A stretch of DNA of 64,000 nucleotides. Source: Brevundimonas sp. UBA4553 (GTDB taxonomy: Bacteria; Pseudomonadota; Alphaproteobacteria; Caulobacterales; Caulobacteraceae). Position numbers and translations under genes: made by a program. Below, one piece after another: positions 25,292-33,372 of the stretch (within the stretch, counting starts at the first letter, position 1; each line of letters begins with the position of its first letter). A model generated the notes under the pieces. That model ran no database searches. It saw nothing but the letters and a program-made list of their open reading frames with translations, and was not told the origin of the DNA. The DNA lies in the NCBI RefSeq assembly GCF_002387245.1, contig NZ_DGLD01000019.1, positions 124,001 through 188,000 on the forward strand. Direction: 5' to 3'.

Positions 25292-25714
25292 ATGGCCGGC
25301 AAACGCTTCACCGTGCGCGGCCGGAGCATTCGTTGGCGGGAAGGCCGCTATCGCCAACGAGGTAGGCGGCGGCTCCAGGCGCGCCCGCTGAAGCCACGGC
25401 CCGTGCTCGATACGCTCGTCGCCATCGGGGTCAGCCTGTTCGCAGGAGGCCTGGTCTTCTGCATGGCCCTTCTGCTGCTGGGCGCACACAAGGTGCCGCT
25501 GCATTTTGGTTACGGGGCCATTCTGGGCGGCGTGATCGGCTGCTCGTTTGTGTTTGGACCCCGCGATAGGCCCGGACTGATGGTCGTCGGAGGCTTGGTC
25601 GTCGTTTGGGTTTTGGGAACGGCCGTCCTCTACGCTTCGCGAGACCAGATCGTCCTGCGTCCACATGAGCACCGCAGCGCCGCCGCCAAGTCTGCGCCAC
25701 GGAAGGCTGACTGA
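25292..25714 (+). CDS. Hypothetical three-helix membrane protein
   Basis: A 140-residue protein with a very basic N-terminal 35 residues followed by three hydrophobic segments (about residues 40-62, 70-85 and 92-110) and a short polar tail with HEH. I do not recognise a family. It is packed between the DUF305 gene (three-base gap) and the acyltransferase gene (immediately adjacent), so it belongs to the czc-associated operon. Confidence 0.6.
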   Translation: MAGKRFTVRGRSIRWREGRYRQRGRRRLQARPLKPRPVLDTLVAIGVSLFAGGLVFCMALLLLGAHKVPLHFGYGAILGGVIGCSFVFGPRDRPGLMVVGGLVVVWVLGTAVLYASRDQIVLRPHEHRSAAAKSAPRKAD

Positions 25715-26920
25715 ATGCCCGAAGCCGCGCTGACCGAGCCATCGCCTCGCCCCGTCCGGATCGCGCGCGGCGGCTGGCTGGACGCGCTGCGTTTTATCGT
25801 AGGGGCGCTGATCATCCTCTACCATTTCCGCGAGGCCGCGCCTGTGCCTCTCGGACAACTGCATCCAGTCTTCGAGCGCGGCTATCTGCTCACCGACTTC
25901 TTCATCATCGACTCCGGCTATGTCCTGGCCCGCATCTACGGTGATCGCCTCGCGTCCGGACAGGCCTCGCTGCGCGCCTATGCGCGCCAGCGCCTGCTGC
26001 GGGTCATTCCGGCCCACCTGGCGGTCAGCCTCGTCCTGGTGCTGCTCGTCGGCGGCGCCGCCCTGGCCGGGATCGCGCCCAGCAATCCGCGCTGGTTCGA
26101 CTGGTCGCAGCTGCCGGCCCAGGTGCTGCTGCTCCAGGCCTGGGGCGTGCCGGGCGGGCAGGGGTGGAACGCCCCGACCTGGACGCTCTCGGCCCTGATT
26201 GCCTGCTACCTCCTGCTGCCCTGGATCTGCCGGGCCCTGTGGCGCTGGCCGCCGATCGCTGTCGTGATCGGCGCGGCCCTCCTCGTCGTCGTCGCCGATG
26301 TCGCGGCCTCGCTCTGGCTCGGGGATCCGATCTACCGCCTGCCGATGCGCCACGGCATTCTCCGCGCCATGCCGCTCTTCCTGCTCGGAGTCGCGGCGGC
26401 CTTCTACGGTTCGCGGGTCTGTGTCGCGCCGCACCGGGCCAGGGCGATCGGCCTCGCCGCCGCCTTCGCGCTCGTGGGGCTGCAGGCCTTCGGCGCCTTC
26501 AGCCTGGTGTCGCTCGGCCTGATGACCGTGATCATCTGGGCCGCCGGCGCCGTGCCGGTGCGCAGTCCTTCACGGCTGATCGAGCATCTGGCCCTAATGT
26601 CGTTCTCGATGTTCCTCACGAATGAGGTGAGCCGCATCGTCTGGTTCGGCCTGCTCGACGCCCTTGGACAGGAGGCGTGGTCGTCCGGCGTTCGCTGGGT
26701 CCTGTGGGCGATCGGCTTGGTCGGGGCGTTCGTGGCCGCCGCCGTGTTTCGCTACGGCTTCGACCGACCGGTCCAGACCTGGCTTAGTCCGTCCCGACGG
26801 GGGGGGGGGACCCGAATGTCGGCCGCCGCCACCAAACAGGCCATGGAATGGGCCGCGGGCCCCGGCGTCGCCGCGGCCGGGCGCCCGGGCCAGGCCGCCA
26901 TCGACCCGCCCCGGGCTTGA
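25715..26920 (+). CDS. Acyltransferase-3 family membrane protein
   Basis: A 401-residue protein with about ten membrane helices. WLDALRFIVGALIILYHF carries the conserved His near the N-terminus, FFIIDSGYVLARIYG resembles the second family motif, and YARQRLLRVIPAHL is the RxxRIxPxY-like region. These enzymes transfer acyl groups to lipids or polysaccharides at the membrane. In this copy SGY replaces the usual SGF. The final 35 residues follow an 11-G tract at 26799-26809 and look like low-complexity tail. A related enzyme occurs at 38329. Confidence 0.85.
   Translation: MPEAALTEPSPRPVRIARGGWLDALRFIVGALIILYHFREAAPVPLGQLHPVFERGYLLTDFFIIDSGYVLARIYGDRLASGQASLRAYARQRLLRVIPAHLAVSLVLVLLVGGAALAGIAPSNPRWFDWSQLPAQVLLLQAWGVPGGQGWNAPTWTLSALIACYLLLPWICRALWRWPPIAVVIGAALLVVVADVAASLWLGDPIYRLPMRHGILRAMPLFLLGVAAAFYGSRVCVAPHRARAIGLAAAFALVGLQAFGAFSLVSLGLMTVIIWAAGAVPVRSPSRLIEHLALMSFSMFLTNEVSRIVWFGLLDALGQEAWSSGVRWVLWAIGLVGAFVAAAVFRYGFDRPVQTWLSPSRRGGGTRMSAAATKQAMEWAAGPGVAAAGRPGQAAIDPPRA
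26799..26809 (+). repeat. Poly-G tract (11 G) inside the acyltransferase gene
   Basis: Eleven consecutive G bases encode part of Arg-Gly-Gly-Gly after the last membrane helix. Slippage here would change only the C-terminal tail of the protein. It could be a variable tract or a counting error. Confidence 0.9.
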
Positions 26921-26933
26921 TCAGGGGCGCGGC

Positions 26934-27491
26934 TCAGTGCTTGTGGGCCCGGACCCCCGCGGCCGCCCCCGGCTCTGTCTGGGGGGCCGGATCCCGGGCC
27001 GCGCCGGGGCGCTGCGGGCGGCAGGCCGGACACAGACCCTGGCCTTCGAGCGTGATCCGTTCGATCTCGTAGCCCGCCGCTGTCGCGGCCGCGCCCAGCG
27101 ACGCCATGCCGGACGAAGGAATCTGGCGACAGAAGCCGCAACAGTCGCACAGAAGAAAAACCGCAGGCGAACCGAGGCGTTCGGGATCGCAGGCCACATA
27201 GGCCTTAAGGCTGGAAAGACGATGAACCAGACCGCGGGTCTCGAGGAACTGCAGCGCCCGATAGACGGTCGCCGGCGTCGCGACGCGGGCCTCCCGGTGA
27301 TACGTCGCCACGAGATCATAGGCCTTGGCCGGAGCGCCCGCGACGAGCAGGAGCTCCAGCACCCTGCGCCGGGGGCGCGTCAGCTTGTCCCCGGCGGCGG
27401 CGACGCTGGCGGCGGCTGCGTCCAGGGCGCGTTCCACCTGTGCGGCCGTCGGCGGCGCGGTCTCCCGGTCATGCGGACAAGGCGAGGTCAT
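26934..27491 (-). CDS. zur: Fur-family regulator, Zur-like
   Basis: A 185-residue protein with the Fur winged helix (LTRPRRRVLELLLVAGAPAKAYDLVA, then ATPATVYRALQFLETRGLVHRL) and two C-terminal CxxC pairs (CDCC and LCPAC) that form the structural zinc site. The N-terminal CPHD and the AYDL wording resemble Zur rather than Fur. Zur represses zinc uptake genes when zinc is plentiful. It is divergent from the P1B-2 ATPase gene. A low-complexity tail of about 25 residues ends in HKH. Start at 27491 is preferred over an upstream in-frame ATG at 27560. Confidence 0.85.
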   Translation of the reverse strand: MTSPCPHDRETAPPTAAQVERALDAAAASVAAAGDKLTRPRRRVLELLLVAGAPAKAYDLVATYHREARVATPATVYRALQFLETRGLVHRLSSLKAYVACDPERLGSPAVFLLCDCCGFCRQIPSSGMASLGAAATAAGYEIERITLEGQGLCPACRPQRPGAARDPAPQTEPGAAAGVRAHKH

Positions 27492-27568
27492 CAAGGGGCT
27501 GGGCTCGCCTCCGGGGTTCGTCGGACGGCGCCCTCCACTCCAACCGAACGGCGCGCTCATTTTTTAGC

Positions 27569-27599
27569 TTGCATCTACAGTCGCTGGAGGAGGTAGCCT
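27569..27599 (+). promoter_or_regulatory. ZntR/CadR-type promoter of the P1B-2 ATPase gene
   Basis: TTGCAT (27569-27574) and TAGCCT (27594-27599) are separated by 19 bp, with the imperfect dyad CTACAG-TCG-CTGGAG (27575-27589) between them. The layout closely matches the E. coli zntA promoter, whose -10 is TATCCT. A MerR-family zinc/lead/cadmium activator is expected, yet no such gene is adjacent; the one at 12719 could act in trans. Confidence 0.75.
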
Positions 27600-27627
27600 T
27601 GCCCTATAGAGATCACAAGGAACAGAC

Positions 27628-29787
27628 ATGACGGCGCAAACTCTCGAAAGCCGATACCGGGTCACCGGGATGGATTGCGCCAGCTGCGGCCGCAAGATCG
27701 ACACGGCGATCCGCAGGCTGCCGGGCGTCGAGGACGTCTCGGTGGCGGTGCAGACCGGCGTGCTCAAGATCCGGCATGGCGGAGACCTCGCCGACGAGGC
27801 GGTCCTGCAGCAACTGCGCAACCTCGGCTACAGCGGAGAAGCGGCCGCGCCGACGTCCGGAGCCGTCGCTGCGGCGGCGGGCCCACCTCCGGCGGCCGCC
27901 CGGGCCGGGGGCGCCCCGTGGTGGTGGACCGGCAAGGCCCGCCTCACCGCGCTCTGCGGCCTGGCGCTGTTGTCCGCCTATGGACTGGGCACGCTGTTCC
28001 CCTCCCTGGAACGATACGCCTTCCTCGCCGCCCTGGCCGTGGGGCTCATTCCGATCGCGTCGCGCGCTTTTTCGGCGGCGCGCCACGGCACGCCCTTCTC
28101 CATCGAAATGCTGATGACCATCGCCGCCGTCGGCGCCGTCTTCATCGGGGCCGCGGAAGAGGCCGCCGCCGTCGTTTTGCTGTTCCTCGTCGGCGAGATG
28201 CTCGAAGGGGTGGCGGCTGGTCGCGCGCGCAAGAGCATCCAGGGGCTCGCCGCCCTCGTGCCCAAGACCGCCTTCGTCGAGGTGGACGGCGTGACCACGG
28301 AGGTCGCCGCCGAGACCGTGGCGGTGGGCGCGATCATCCTCGTCCGGCCCGGAGACCGCGTTCCGGCGGACGGCGAGATCATCGAGGGCGCGGGAGACCT
28401 CGACGAGGCCCCGGTGACGGGCGAGAGCGTGCCCAAGCGCAAGGTCGAGGGCGATCCTGTGTTCGCCGGCACGATCAACGGCGGCAGCGTCCTGCGAGTG
28501 CGCGTGACGGCCTCAGCCTCGGACAACACCATCGCCCGGGTGGTGCGTCTCGTCGAGGAGGCGCAGGAATCGAAATCGCCGACCGAACGGTTCATCGACC
28601 GCTTCTCGAAAATCTACACGCCGGGCGTGCTCGTGTTCGCCGCCCTCGTCGCGGTCACGCCGCCGCTGCTGTTCGGCGGGACGTGGAGCGAATGGGTCTA
28701 CAAGGGCCTCGCCGTGCTGCTGATCGGCTGCCCCTGCGCCCTCGTCATCTCCACGCCGGCCGCCATCGCCGCCGGCCTGTCGGCGGGGGCCCGGCGCGGC
28801 CTGCTCATGAAGGGCGGGGCCGTGCTGGAGACGCTGGGCAAGATCACGGCGATCGCCTTCGACAAGACGGGGACCCTGACCGCCGGCAAGCCCGTCGTCA
28901 CCGACGTCGTCGCCGGAACGCGGGATGCCTCCGCCCTGCTGACCCTAGCGGCCGCGCTGGAAACGGGATCGAGCCATCCGCTCGCCCTCGCCATCCTCGC
29001 CCGAGCTGAGGCGGACAAGATCACGGCGCCGCCGGCCTCGGCCACCCAGGCCATTCCGGGGGAGGGCGTGGAAGGCGAGGTCGGCGGCGAACGCATATTC
29101 CTCGGCTCGCCGCAGGCCGCGGCCCGACGCGCCCCGATCACGCCGGCCCAGGACGCGGCCATCGCCGCCCTGAACGCCGAGGGCAAGACGGTTTCCGTCC
29201 TTGTCGTCGGGGATGGCGTCGCCGGGTTCCTCGCCATGCGCGACGAGGCGCGGCCCGACGCAGTCCAGGGTCTGGCCGACCTGAAGGCGCGGGGCATCCG
29301 GACCATCATGCTGACGGGCGACAACCGCCGCACGGCGGAGGCGGTCGCCGCCGGCCTGGGCATCGAGCCCCGGGCCGAACTGCTGCCGCAGGACAAGCTA
29401 GTCATCGTCAAGGCGCTGCAGGCCGAGGGGCTGGTGGTCGCCAAGGTCGGGGACGGCATCAACGACGCCCCGGCCCTGGCCCAGGCGGATGTCGGCATCG
29501 CCATGGGCGGCGGCACCGACGTGGCCCTGGAGACGGCGGACGCCGCCGTCCTGCACGGCCGGGTCAGGGACATTCCCGACATGATCGCCTTGTCCCGCGG
29601 AGTGATGGGCAATATCGGGGAAAACATCACCATCGCCTTGGGCTTGAAGGCGGTGTTCCTGGTCACCACCGTGATCGGGGTGACGGGCCTGTGGCCCGCC
29701 ATCCTCGCTGACACCGGAGCCACGGTCCTGGTCACCGCCAATGCCATGCGCCTGCTGCGCTGGACGCCGCGTCGTCAACCGTCGTGA
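27628..29787 (+). CDS. cadA: P1B-2 Zn/Cd/Pb-exporting ATPase
   Basis: A 719-residue pump. Residues 8-70 form one HMA domain with GMDCASC; then come the actuator TGES (APVTGESVPK), the metal-site helix CPCALVISTP, phosphorylation site DKTGTLTAG, SSHPLA and GDGINDAP. CPC together with the later helix region around VLVTANAMRL places it with ZntA/CadA. It exports divalent soft metals at the expense of ATP. The upstream MerR-type promoter and divergent Zur-like gene fit zinc or cadmium control. Confidence 0.95.
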   Translation: MTAQTLESRYRVTGMDCASCGRKIDTAIRRLPGVEDVSVAVQTGVLKIRHGGDLADEAVLQQLRNLGYSGEAAAPTSGAVAAAAGPPPAAARAGGAPWWWTGKARLTALCGLALLSAYGLGTLFPSLERYAFLAALAVGLIPIASRAFSAARHGTPFSIEMLMTIAAVGAVFIGAAEEAAAVVLLFLVGEMLEGVAAGRARKSIQGLAALVPKTAFVEVDGVTTEVAAETVAVGAIILVRPGDRVPADGEIIEGAGDLDEAPVTGESVPKRKVEGDPVFAGTINGGSVLRVRVTASASDNTIARVVRLVEEAQESKSPTERFIDRFSKIYTPGVLVFAALVAVTPPLLFGGTWSEWVYKGLAVLLIGCPCALVISTPAAIAAGLSAGARRGLLMKGGAVLETLGKITAIAFDKTGTLTAGKPVVTDVVAGTRDASALLTLAAALETGSSHPLALAILARAEADKITAPPASATQAIPGEGVEGEVGGERIFLGSPQAAARRAPITPAQDAAIAALNAEGKTVSVLVVGDGVAGFLAMRDEARPDAVQGLADLKARGIRTIMLTGDNRRTAEAVAAGLGIEPRAELLPQDKLVIVKALQAEGLVVAKVGDGINDAPALAQADVGIAMGGGTDVALETADAAVLHGRVRDIPDMIALSRGVMGNIGENITIALGLKAVFLVTTVIGVTGLWPAILADTGATVLVTANAMRLLRWTPRRQPS

Positions 29788-29806
29788 CTGCCGGCGGTGC
29801 GCCTTC

Positions 29807-30274
29807 TCAGGCCCCGTTGTGGCGACCGAACACGCGGGTCGAACCGTCGTTGAGGATCAGGACGGTCGCATAGGGTTCGCGCCCGGCGGCCTCCATGCCC
29901 GGCGAGCCCGCCGGCATGCCGGGCGCGCTTAGTGCGCGGGCGGCGGGGCGTTCGCCGAGCAGCCGCTCGACATCGCTCGACGGAACATGGCCCTCGATGG
30001 CGTAGGCGCCGACCACCGCTGTGTGGCACGAGGCGAGGCGGTCCGGAATGCCATGCCGGGCCCGGATCGGGGCGAGATCCTCGCGCTCGACGACCTCGAC
30101 GATCCAGCCCGCCTGGCGCATGTGGGCGATCCAGCCGCCGCAGCAGCCGCACCATGGCGTCTTGTAGGCGATCATCCGTTTCGGGGGCGCGGCGAGGGCC
30201 GGGCCGGGCACGGCGACCAGGGGCAGGCCGAACACGAGGGTCCGGCGGGACAAGCGCGGGCGAGTTTGAACCAA
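29807..30274 (-). CDS. DUF411 periplasmic metal-binding protein
   Basis: A 155-residue protein with a twin-arginine-like leader (LSRRTLVFGLPLVAVPGPALA) and a DUF411 domain: YKTPWCGCCGGWIAHM contains the C-x-CC cluster, and CHTAVVGAYAIEGHVP the second conserved Cys-His. DUF411 proteins bind copper or other soft metals and are frequent in resistance clusters. The TTG at 30274 has GGAG seven to eight bases upstream and fits the leader; the longer open frame upstream looks non-coding. It is convergent with cadA. A paralogue is encoded at 39480. Confidence 0.85.
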   Translation of the reverse strand: MVQTRPRLSRRTLVFGLPLVAVPGPALAAPPKRMIAYKTPWCGCCGGWIAHMRQAGWIVEVVEREDLAPIRARHGIPDRLASCHTAVVGAYAIEGHVPSSDVERLLGERPAARALSAPGMPAGSPGMEAAGREPYATVLILNDGSTRVFGRHNGA

Positions 30275-31167
30275 AGTGAGCGCTCCTTGGGAGTCCAAAT
30301 CCCACCATGGCGGGCGCGGGCCGGTTTGGCGACGGGCGCAGTTGTCGCGCCCTGACCTGACGTCGCCCAGGCGTGGAGCGCCGGCTAAGCCCGCCCATAT
30401 CGCAGCGGAACCTCTGGTAGAAGGCCCGCACCCGCCCGGGCAGGACACAGCCCCCTGCTCGGCCGGCGCGGCCAAGCGAATCCGTTCGCCTGAGGCGCCC
30501 GGGGTCTCGCAACCATGCCTTCGCTGACGTATCGCGACCGTACGAGGCCGGTCACGCAAGCGCTGATCCCCGCGGAATGGTCATGGGCGACGGGATTGAG
30601 GAGCCGGCGGAAGCCGGAGGCGAAGCGTCCGCTGCGGCTAACGTGGCGTCGAGAGCTAGCCCGCAGACGCTTGCGGGGCCCCGAAGGCGCCAAAAACTGC
30701 ATGTGAGCGGCAACGGCCTCCGCCCGGCCGTATAAGGCGCAACACGGCGCGCGCGACCAACAGGCTGACTTTTCGCGCGGGCCCGCTCGCGAAGACGAGC
30801 CTTCGGCCCTCGAGGGCAGCGAGGACGAGGCCGGCCCGGCGCGCCCGGGCCGACGCATTACGTCCCTGGCTCAAGACCAGCGCCTCTCTGTTCCGGAGCC
30901 CGCCGACCCCACAATCTCGGTTGCGCCGCCGATTGTAGATGAACTCTCGCGGGCAAGTGCGGAGATCCAAATCGCAAGCGGTTCAGTGATCCGTGGTCGA
31001 ATGCATGTGAGCTTGAGGTCGCCGGCCGGCCCCTGATGTCTGGTCCACCGCATTTCCACATGATCTCGGCTCGGCGAAGTACGGGTTTGACGAGGTCGGG
31101 AGGCGTCGCCGTTCGGAACATCTTCCCGGCGCCGGGGTTGGATCCAGATCACCCGAGGGAGCCTCCG
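30275..31167. other. Long intergenic stretch without a recognisable gene
   Basis: About 0.9 kb with no open frame that resembles a known protein on either strand; translations are Arg/Pro-rich as expected from chance in GC-rich DNA. It must hold the promoters of the DUF411 gene to the left and the four-helix copper protein to the right. A weak inverted repeat with ACAATC/GATTGT arms lies at about 30911-30937. No RNA gene is evident by eye. Confidence 0.5.
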
Positions 31168-31581
31168 ATGCAAATCCAACCAATGATCAGCACCCACCCC
31201 GACGTACGCGGCAGCGTGAACGACAGCCTCATTCGCGCGATCGAAGCGGGCTACGGCTGCGCCGCCGTATGCCGCATCTGCGCTGACGCCTGCCTGGCCG
31301 AGGAGATGGTCAGGGACCTGACCCAGTGCATCCGGCTCGATCTCGACTGCGCCGATGTCTGTCTGGCTACGGCCGGGCTCGCCGTGCGGCGCGCCGGCAG
31401 CAACGAGGCCTTGATAAAGCGCATGCTCGAGACCTGCGCCGAGGCTTGCGCCGACTGCGCCATCGAGTGCGAGAAGCACGCCGAGATGCACGAGCATTGC
31501 CGTATCTGCGCCGAAGAATGCCGGCGTTGCGAAGATGCTTGCCGCGAGGCGGCCGCGTCGATCAGGCCTTCACGGCACTGA
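31168..31581 (+). CDS. Four-helix-bundle copper-binding protein (DUF326/Csp-like)
   Basis: A 137-residue protein with sixteen cysteines arranged at helix-compatible spacings (CAAVCRICADAC, CIRLDLDCADVC, CAEACADCAIEC, CRICAEECRRCEDAC). This is the signature of the cytosolic copper storage family (Csp/DUF326), where cysteines line the inside of a four-helix bundle and hold many Cu(I) ions. There is no signal peptide. ATG 31168 has GGGAG upstream. It is convergent with the MerR gene at 31622 and stands alone. Confidence 0.92.
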   Translation: MQIQPMISTHPDVRGSVNDSLIRAIEAGYGCAAVCRICADACLAEEMVRDLTQCIRLDLDCADVCLATAGLAVRRAGSNEALIKRMLETCAEACADCAIECEKHAEMHEHCRICAEECRRCEDACREAAASIRPSRH

Positions 31582-31621
31582 GGCTGACCGCTGTCATCGG
31601 CACAGGGTCGTAGCTTCGACG

Positions 31622-32026
31622 CTAGCTCGAGCCCAGCTCATCAATCACCGGGCACCTAACCCGCCCGCCTTCACTGCAGTCGGCCACAGCCTGCCTCAGC
31701 ACTTTCCGTAGCCTCTGCAGATCCTCGATCTTGGCGTCCACGCTGGCGATGTGGTCTTGGGCCATGTCGCGGACTTCGCAGCACGCCTGAACGCCCGGCT
31801 CGCTCAGCGCGATCAGGCGCCGAATGGCGTCGATGCCGAAGCCCAGTTCGCGCGACCGGCGGATGAAGCGCAGGCGCTGGGCGTGTTCCGGCTCGTAGCT
31901 GCGGTGGCCGCCCTCGGTCCGGGCCGGCGCGGGCATCAACCCGATACGTTCGTAGTAGCGCACCGTTTCCAGGTTCACCCCGGCGCTGTCAGCGAGGCGC
32001 CCGATCGTCAAACTTCGTGCGGACAT
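31622..32026 (-). CDS. merR: Mercury-responsive MerR regulator
   Basis: A 134-residue MerR protein. The winged helix is LTIGRLADSAGVNLETVRYYERIGLM, and the Hg(II) cysteines are C82, C117 and C125 within GVQACCEV, VADCSEGG and RVRCPVID. Spacing 35 and 8 matches Tn501 MerR (C82, C117, C126) except for one residue; an extra C83 is present. It is divergent from merT with a 62-bp gap that contains a classic mer operator-promoter. Confidence 0.93.
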   Translation of the reverse strand: MSARSLTIGRLADSAGVNLETVRYYERIGLMPAPARTEGGHRSYEPEHAQRLRFIRRSRELGFGIDAIRRLIALSEPGVQACCEVRDMAQDHIASVDAKIEDLQRLRKVLRQAVADCSEGGRVRCPVIDELGSS

Positions 32027-32031
32027 GGCTC

Positions 32032-32062
32032 TTGATCCTGTAGCGGCTACGGGTTGTAGCCT
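32032..32062 (+). promoter_or_regulatory. mer operator-promoter
   Basis: TTGATC (32032-32037) and TAGCCT (32057-32062) stand 19 bp apart, with the dyad CTGTAG-CGG-CTACGG (32038-32052) between. This is the elongated spacer of MerR-activated promoters and reads toward merT; the divergent merR start is only a few bases away, so MerR probably also represses itself here. Confidence 0.85.
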
Positions 32063-32088
32063 GTAGCAGAAATCGAACGGGAGGTCCC

Positions 32089-32475
32089 ATGGCCATCGAT
32101 TACGACCGGCCCCGCATGCCCGAGGTCGCCGTCAGCGCCTCGGCCGCCCTCGGCGGTGTCGCCTCGGTGTTCGCCTGGGCCGCGTGCTGTGTGTTGCCTC
32201 TGGCTCTGTCCGTGGCGGGCGTATCCTTCGCCGGCGCCGCGGTCATCGCGGGTGCGCGGAACTGGCTGACGCTTCTGGCCGCCGTCATCCTGGCCGCGGG
32301 CTGGCTGCTGCATTGGCGTCGCCTGCGGATGTGTCGGAAAGACGGGGCCTGCCGCCACCCTTCGCGGCTCGCCTTCTGGCTGCTGGTGATCGCCAGTCTG
32401 CTGATCGTCCTTTCCATGGCCTGGCAGCCGTACATCGAGCCGTGGGTCATGCCGCGACTGGCGGCCATGCGATGA
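32089..32475 (+). CDS. merT: Mercuric ion transporter MerT-like
   Basis: A 128-residue protein with three membrane helices. The first contains the vicinal pair C33-C34 (WAACCVLPLAL) and the loop after the second has C82 and C88 (RMCRKDGAC), the same four Cys arrangement as Tn501 MerT (C24, C25, C76, C82). MerT brings Hg(II) to the cytosolic reductase. No merP precedes or follows it and no merA is present in the window. Its stop overlaps the next gene by four bases. Confidence 0.88.
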   Translation: MAIDYDRPRMPEVAVSASAALGGVASVFAWAACCVLPLALSVAGVSFAGAAVIAGARNWLTLLAAVILAAGWLLHWRRLRMCRKDGACRHPSRLAFWLLVIASLLIVLSMAWQPYIEPWVMPRLAAMR

Positions 32476-32690
32476 CCCCGGCCATCGTTCTGGATTCGAC
32501 GCTGACCTGCCCGGATTGCGGTCATGTTGCGACGGAGACCATGCCCACCGACGCCTGCATCTGGTTTTACGATTGTCTCGGCTGCGGCATGAAGCTGAAG
32601 CCCCTACCCGGCGACTGCTGCGTGTTCTGCTCCTATGCCGACGTGCCGTGTCCGCCGATCCAGGTAGATGGCAAGGGGTGTTGCGGCTAG
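32472..32690 (+). CDS. GDCCVxC-domain small Cys-rich protein
   Basis: A 72-residue protein with eleven cysteines. It opens with a zinc-ribbon-like CPDC, has DCLGC in the middle, and then GDCCVFCSYADVPCPPIQ, the signature of the GDCCVxC (seleno)protein family found with mer genes; in some members one Cys is selenocysteine, here all are Cys. Function is not established; a role in mercury or soft-metal binding is inferred from the cysteines and the merT overlap. Confidence 0.85.
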   Translation: MTPAIVLDSTLTCPDCGHVATETMPTDACIWFYDCLGCGMKLKPLPGDCCVFCSYADVPCPPIQVDGKGCCG

Positions 32691-32725
32691 GCTACGGCGG
32701 CATTGCTGCATTCCCGGAGTTCGCC

Positions 32726-33085
32726 GTGACCGACCACGCCACGCCCAACCTACCGTCGCGGGATTTCGAAGTTACGTCCCAGTTCTACACTCGACTGGGC
32801 TTCGACCAGGACTGGCGCGACAAAGGCTGGATGATCCTGAAAAGAGGCGGTTTGACGCTGGAGTTCTTCCCGCATCCGGAGGTGGATCCGCTGACCAGCA
32901 ACTTCGGCTGCTGCCTGCGGCTGGACGACCTGGACGGGTTTTACGCAGGGTGCGTCGTTTCAGGATTGCCGGAAACCTGCTGGGGCCACCCCCGCCTGCA
33001 CGCGCCGAAGCTTGAGGAGTCGGGACTGCGGATCGGCGCGCTCATCGACCCGGATGGAAACTTGATCCGCCTGATTCAGAACTGA
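32726..33085 (+). CDS. VOC-family protein, bleomycin-resistance-like
   Basis: A 119-residue protein with the paired beta-alpha-beta-beta-beta modules of the vicinal-oxygen-chelate fold: LPSRDFEVTSQFYTRLGF opens module one and GLRIGALIDPDGNLIRLIQ ends module two, as in drug-binding BRP proteins. GTG 32726 has a GGAG seven bases upstream. It follows the GDCCVxC gene by 35 bases and may be co-transcribed with merT. Its ligand is unknown; relatives bind antibiotics or act on thiol conjugates. Confidence 0.82.
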   Translation: MTDHATPNLPSRDFEVTSQFYTRLGFDQDWRDKGWMILKRGGLTLEFFPHPEVDPLTSNFGCCLRLDDLDGFYAGCVVSGLPETCWGHPRLHAPKLEESGLRIGALIDPDGNLIRLIQN

Positions 33086-33137
33086 GGCGTCCGGCGGCTC
33101 CCCCACGGGAAACCGCCGGAAACCATCGATGCGACGA

Positions 33138-33362
33138 TCAGTTGTGGTCGGCGTGGCCCTGAGGCGCGGGCGCATCCGACGGCACCGGGGCGGGCGGCGC
33201 CGGTTCGGCCGGGGCGGGCTCGGTCTTCATCTCGTCGCAGCACGTCATCGCGGCGTCCGCGGCCATGTCCTTGCAGCACTCGCAGCCCTCGGCGGCGAGG
33301 GCCGCGCCCGCGCTCAGGGTCAGGATCGCGCCGGCGGCGGCCAGCAGGTTGGAAACCCTCAT
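33138..33362 (-). CDS. Small Cys-containing periplasmic protein
   Basis: A 74-residue protein with a signal peptide ending near ALAAEG, then a cysteine cluster CECCKDMAADAAMTCCDEM with five Cys and acidic and Met residues, and a Pro-rich tail ending in GHADHN. I recognise no named family, but the composition suits copper binding in the periplasm. It follows the copC-type gene by ten bases in the same direction and closes the copA-copB-copC group. Confidence 0.75.
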   Translation of the reverse strand: MRVSNLLAAAGAILTLSAGAALAAEGCECCKDMAADAAMTCCDEMKTEPAPAEPAPPAPVPSDAPAPQGHADHN

Positions 33363-33372
33363 CGTCGTTCTC

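Noticed and set aside
30385..30970. Minus-strand open frames in the 0.9-kb gap before the copper-binding bundle gene
   Set aside because: Arg/Ala-rich translations with no domain, no ribosome site and mutual overlap.
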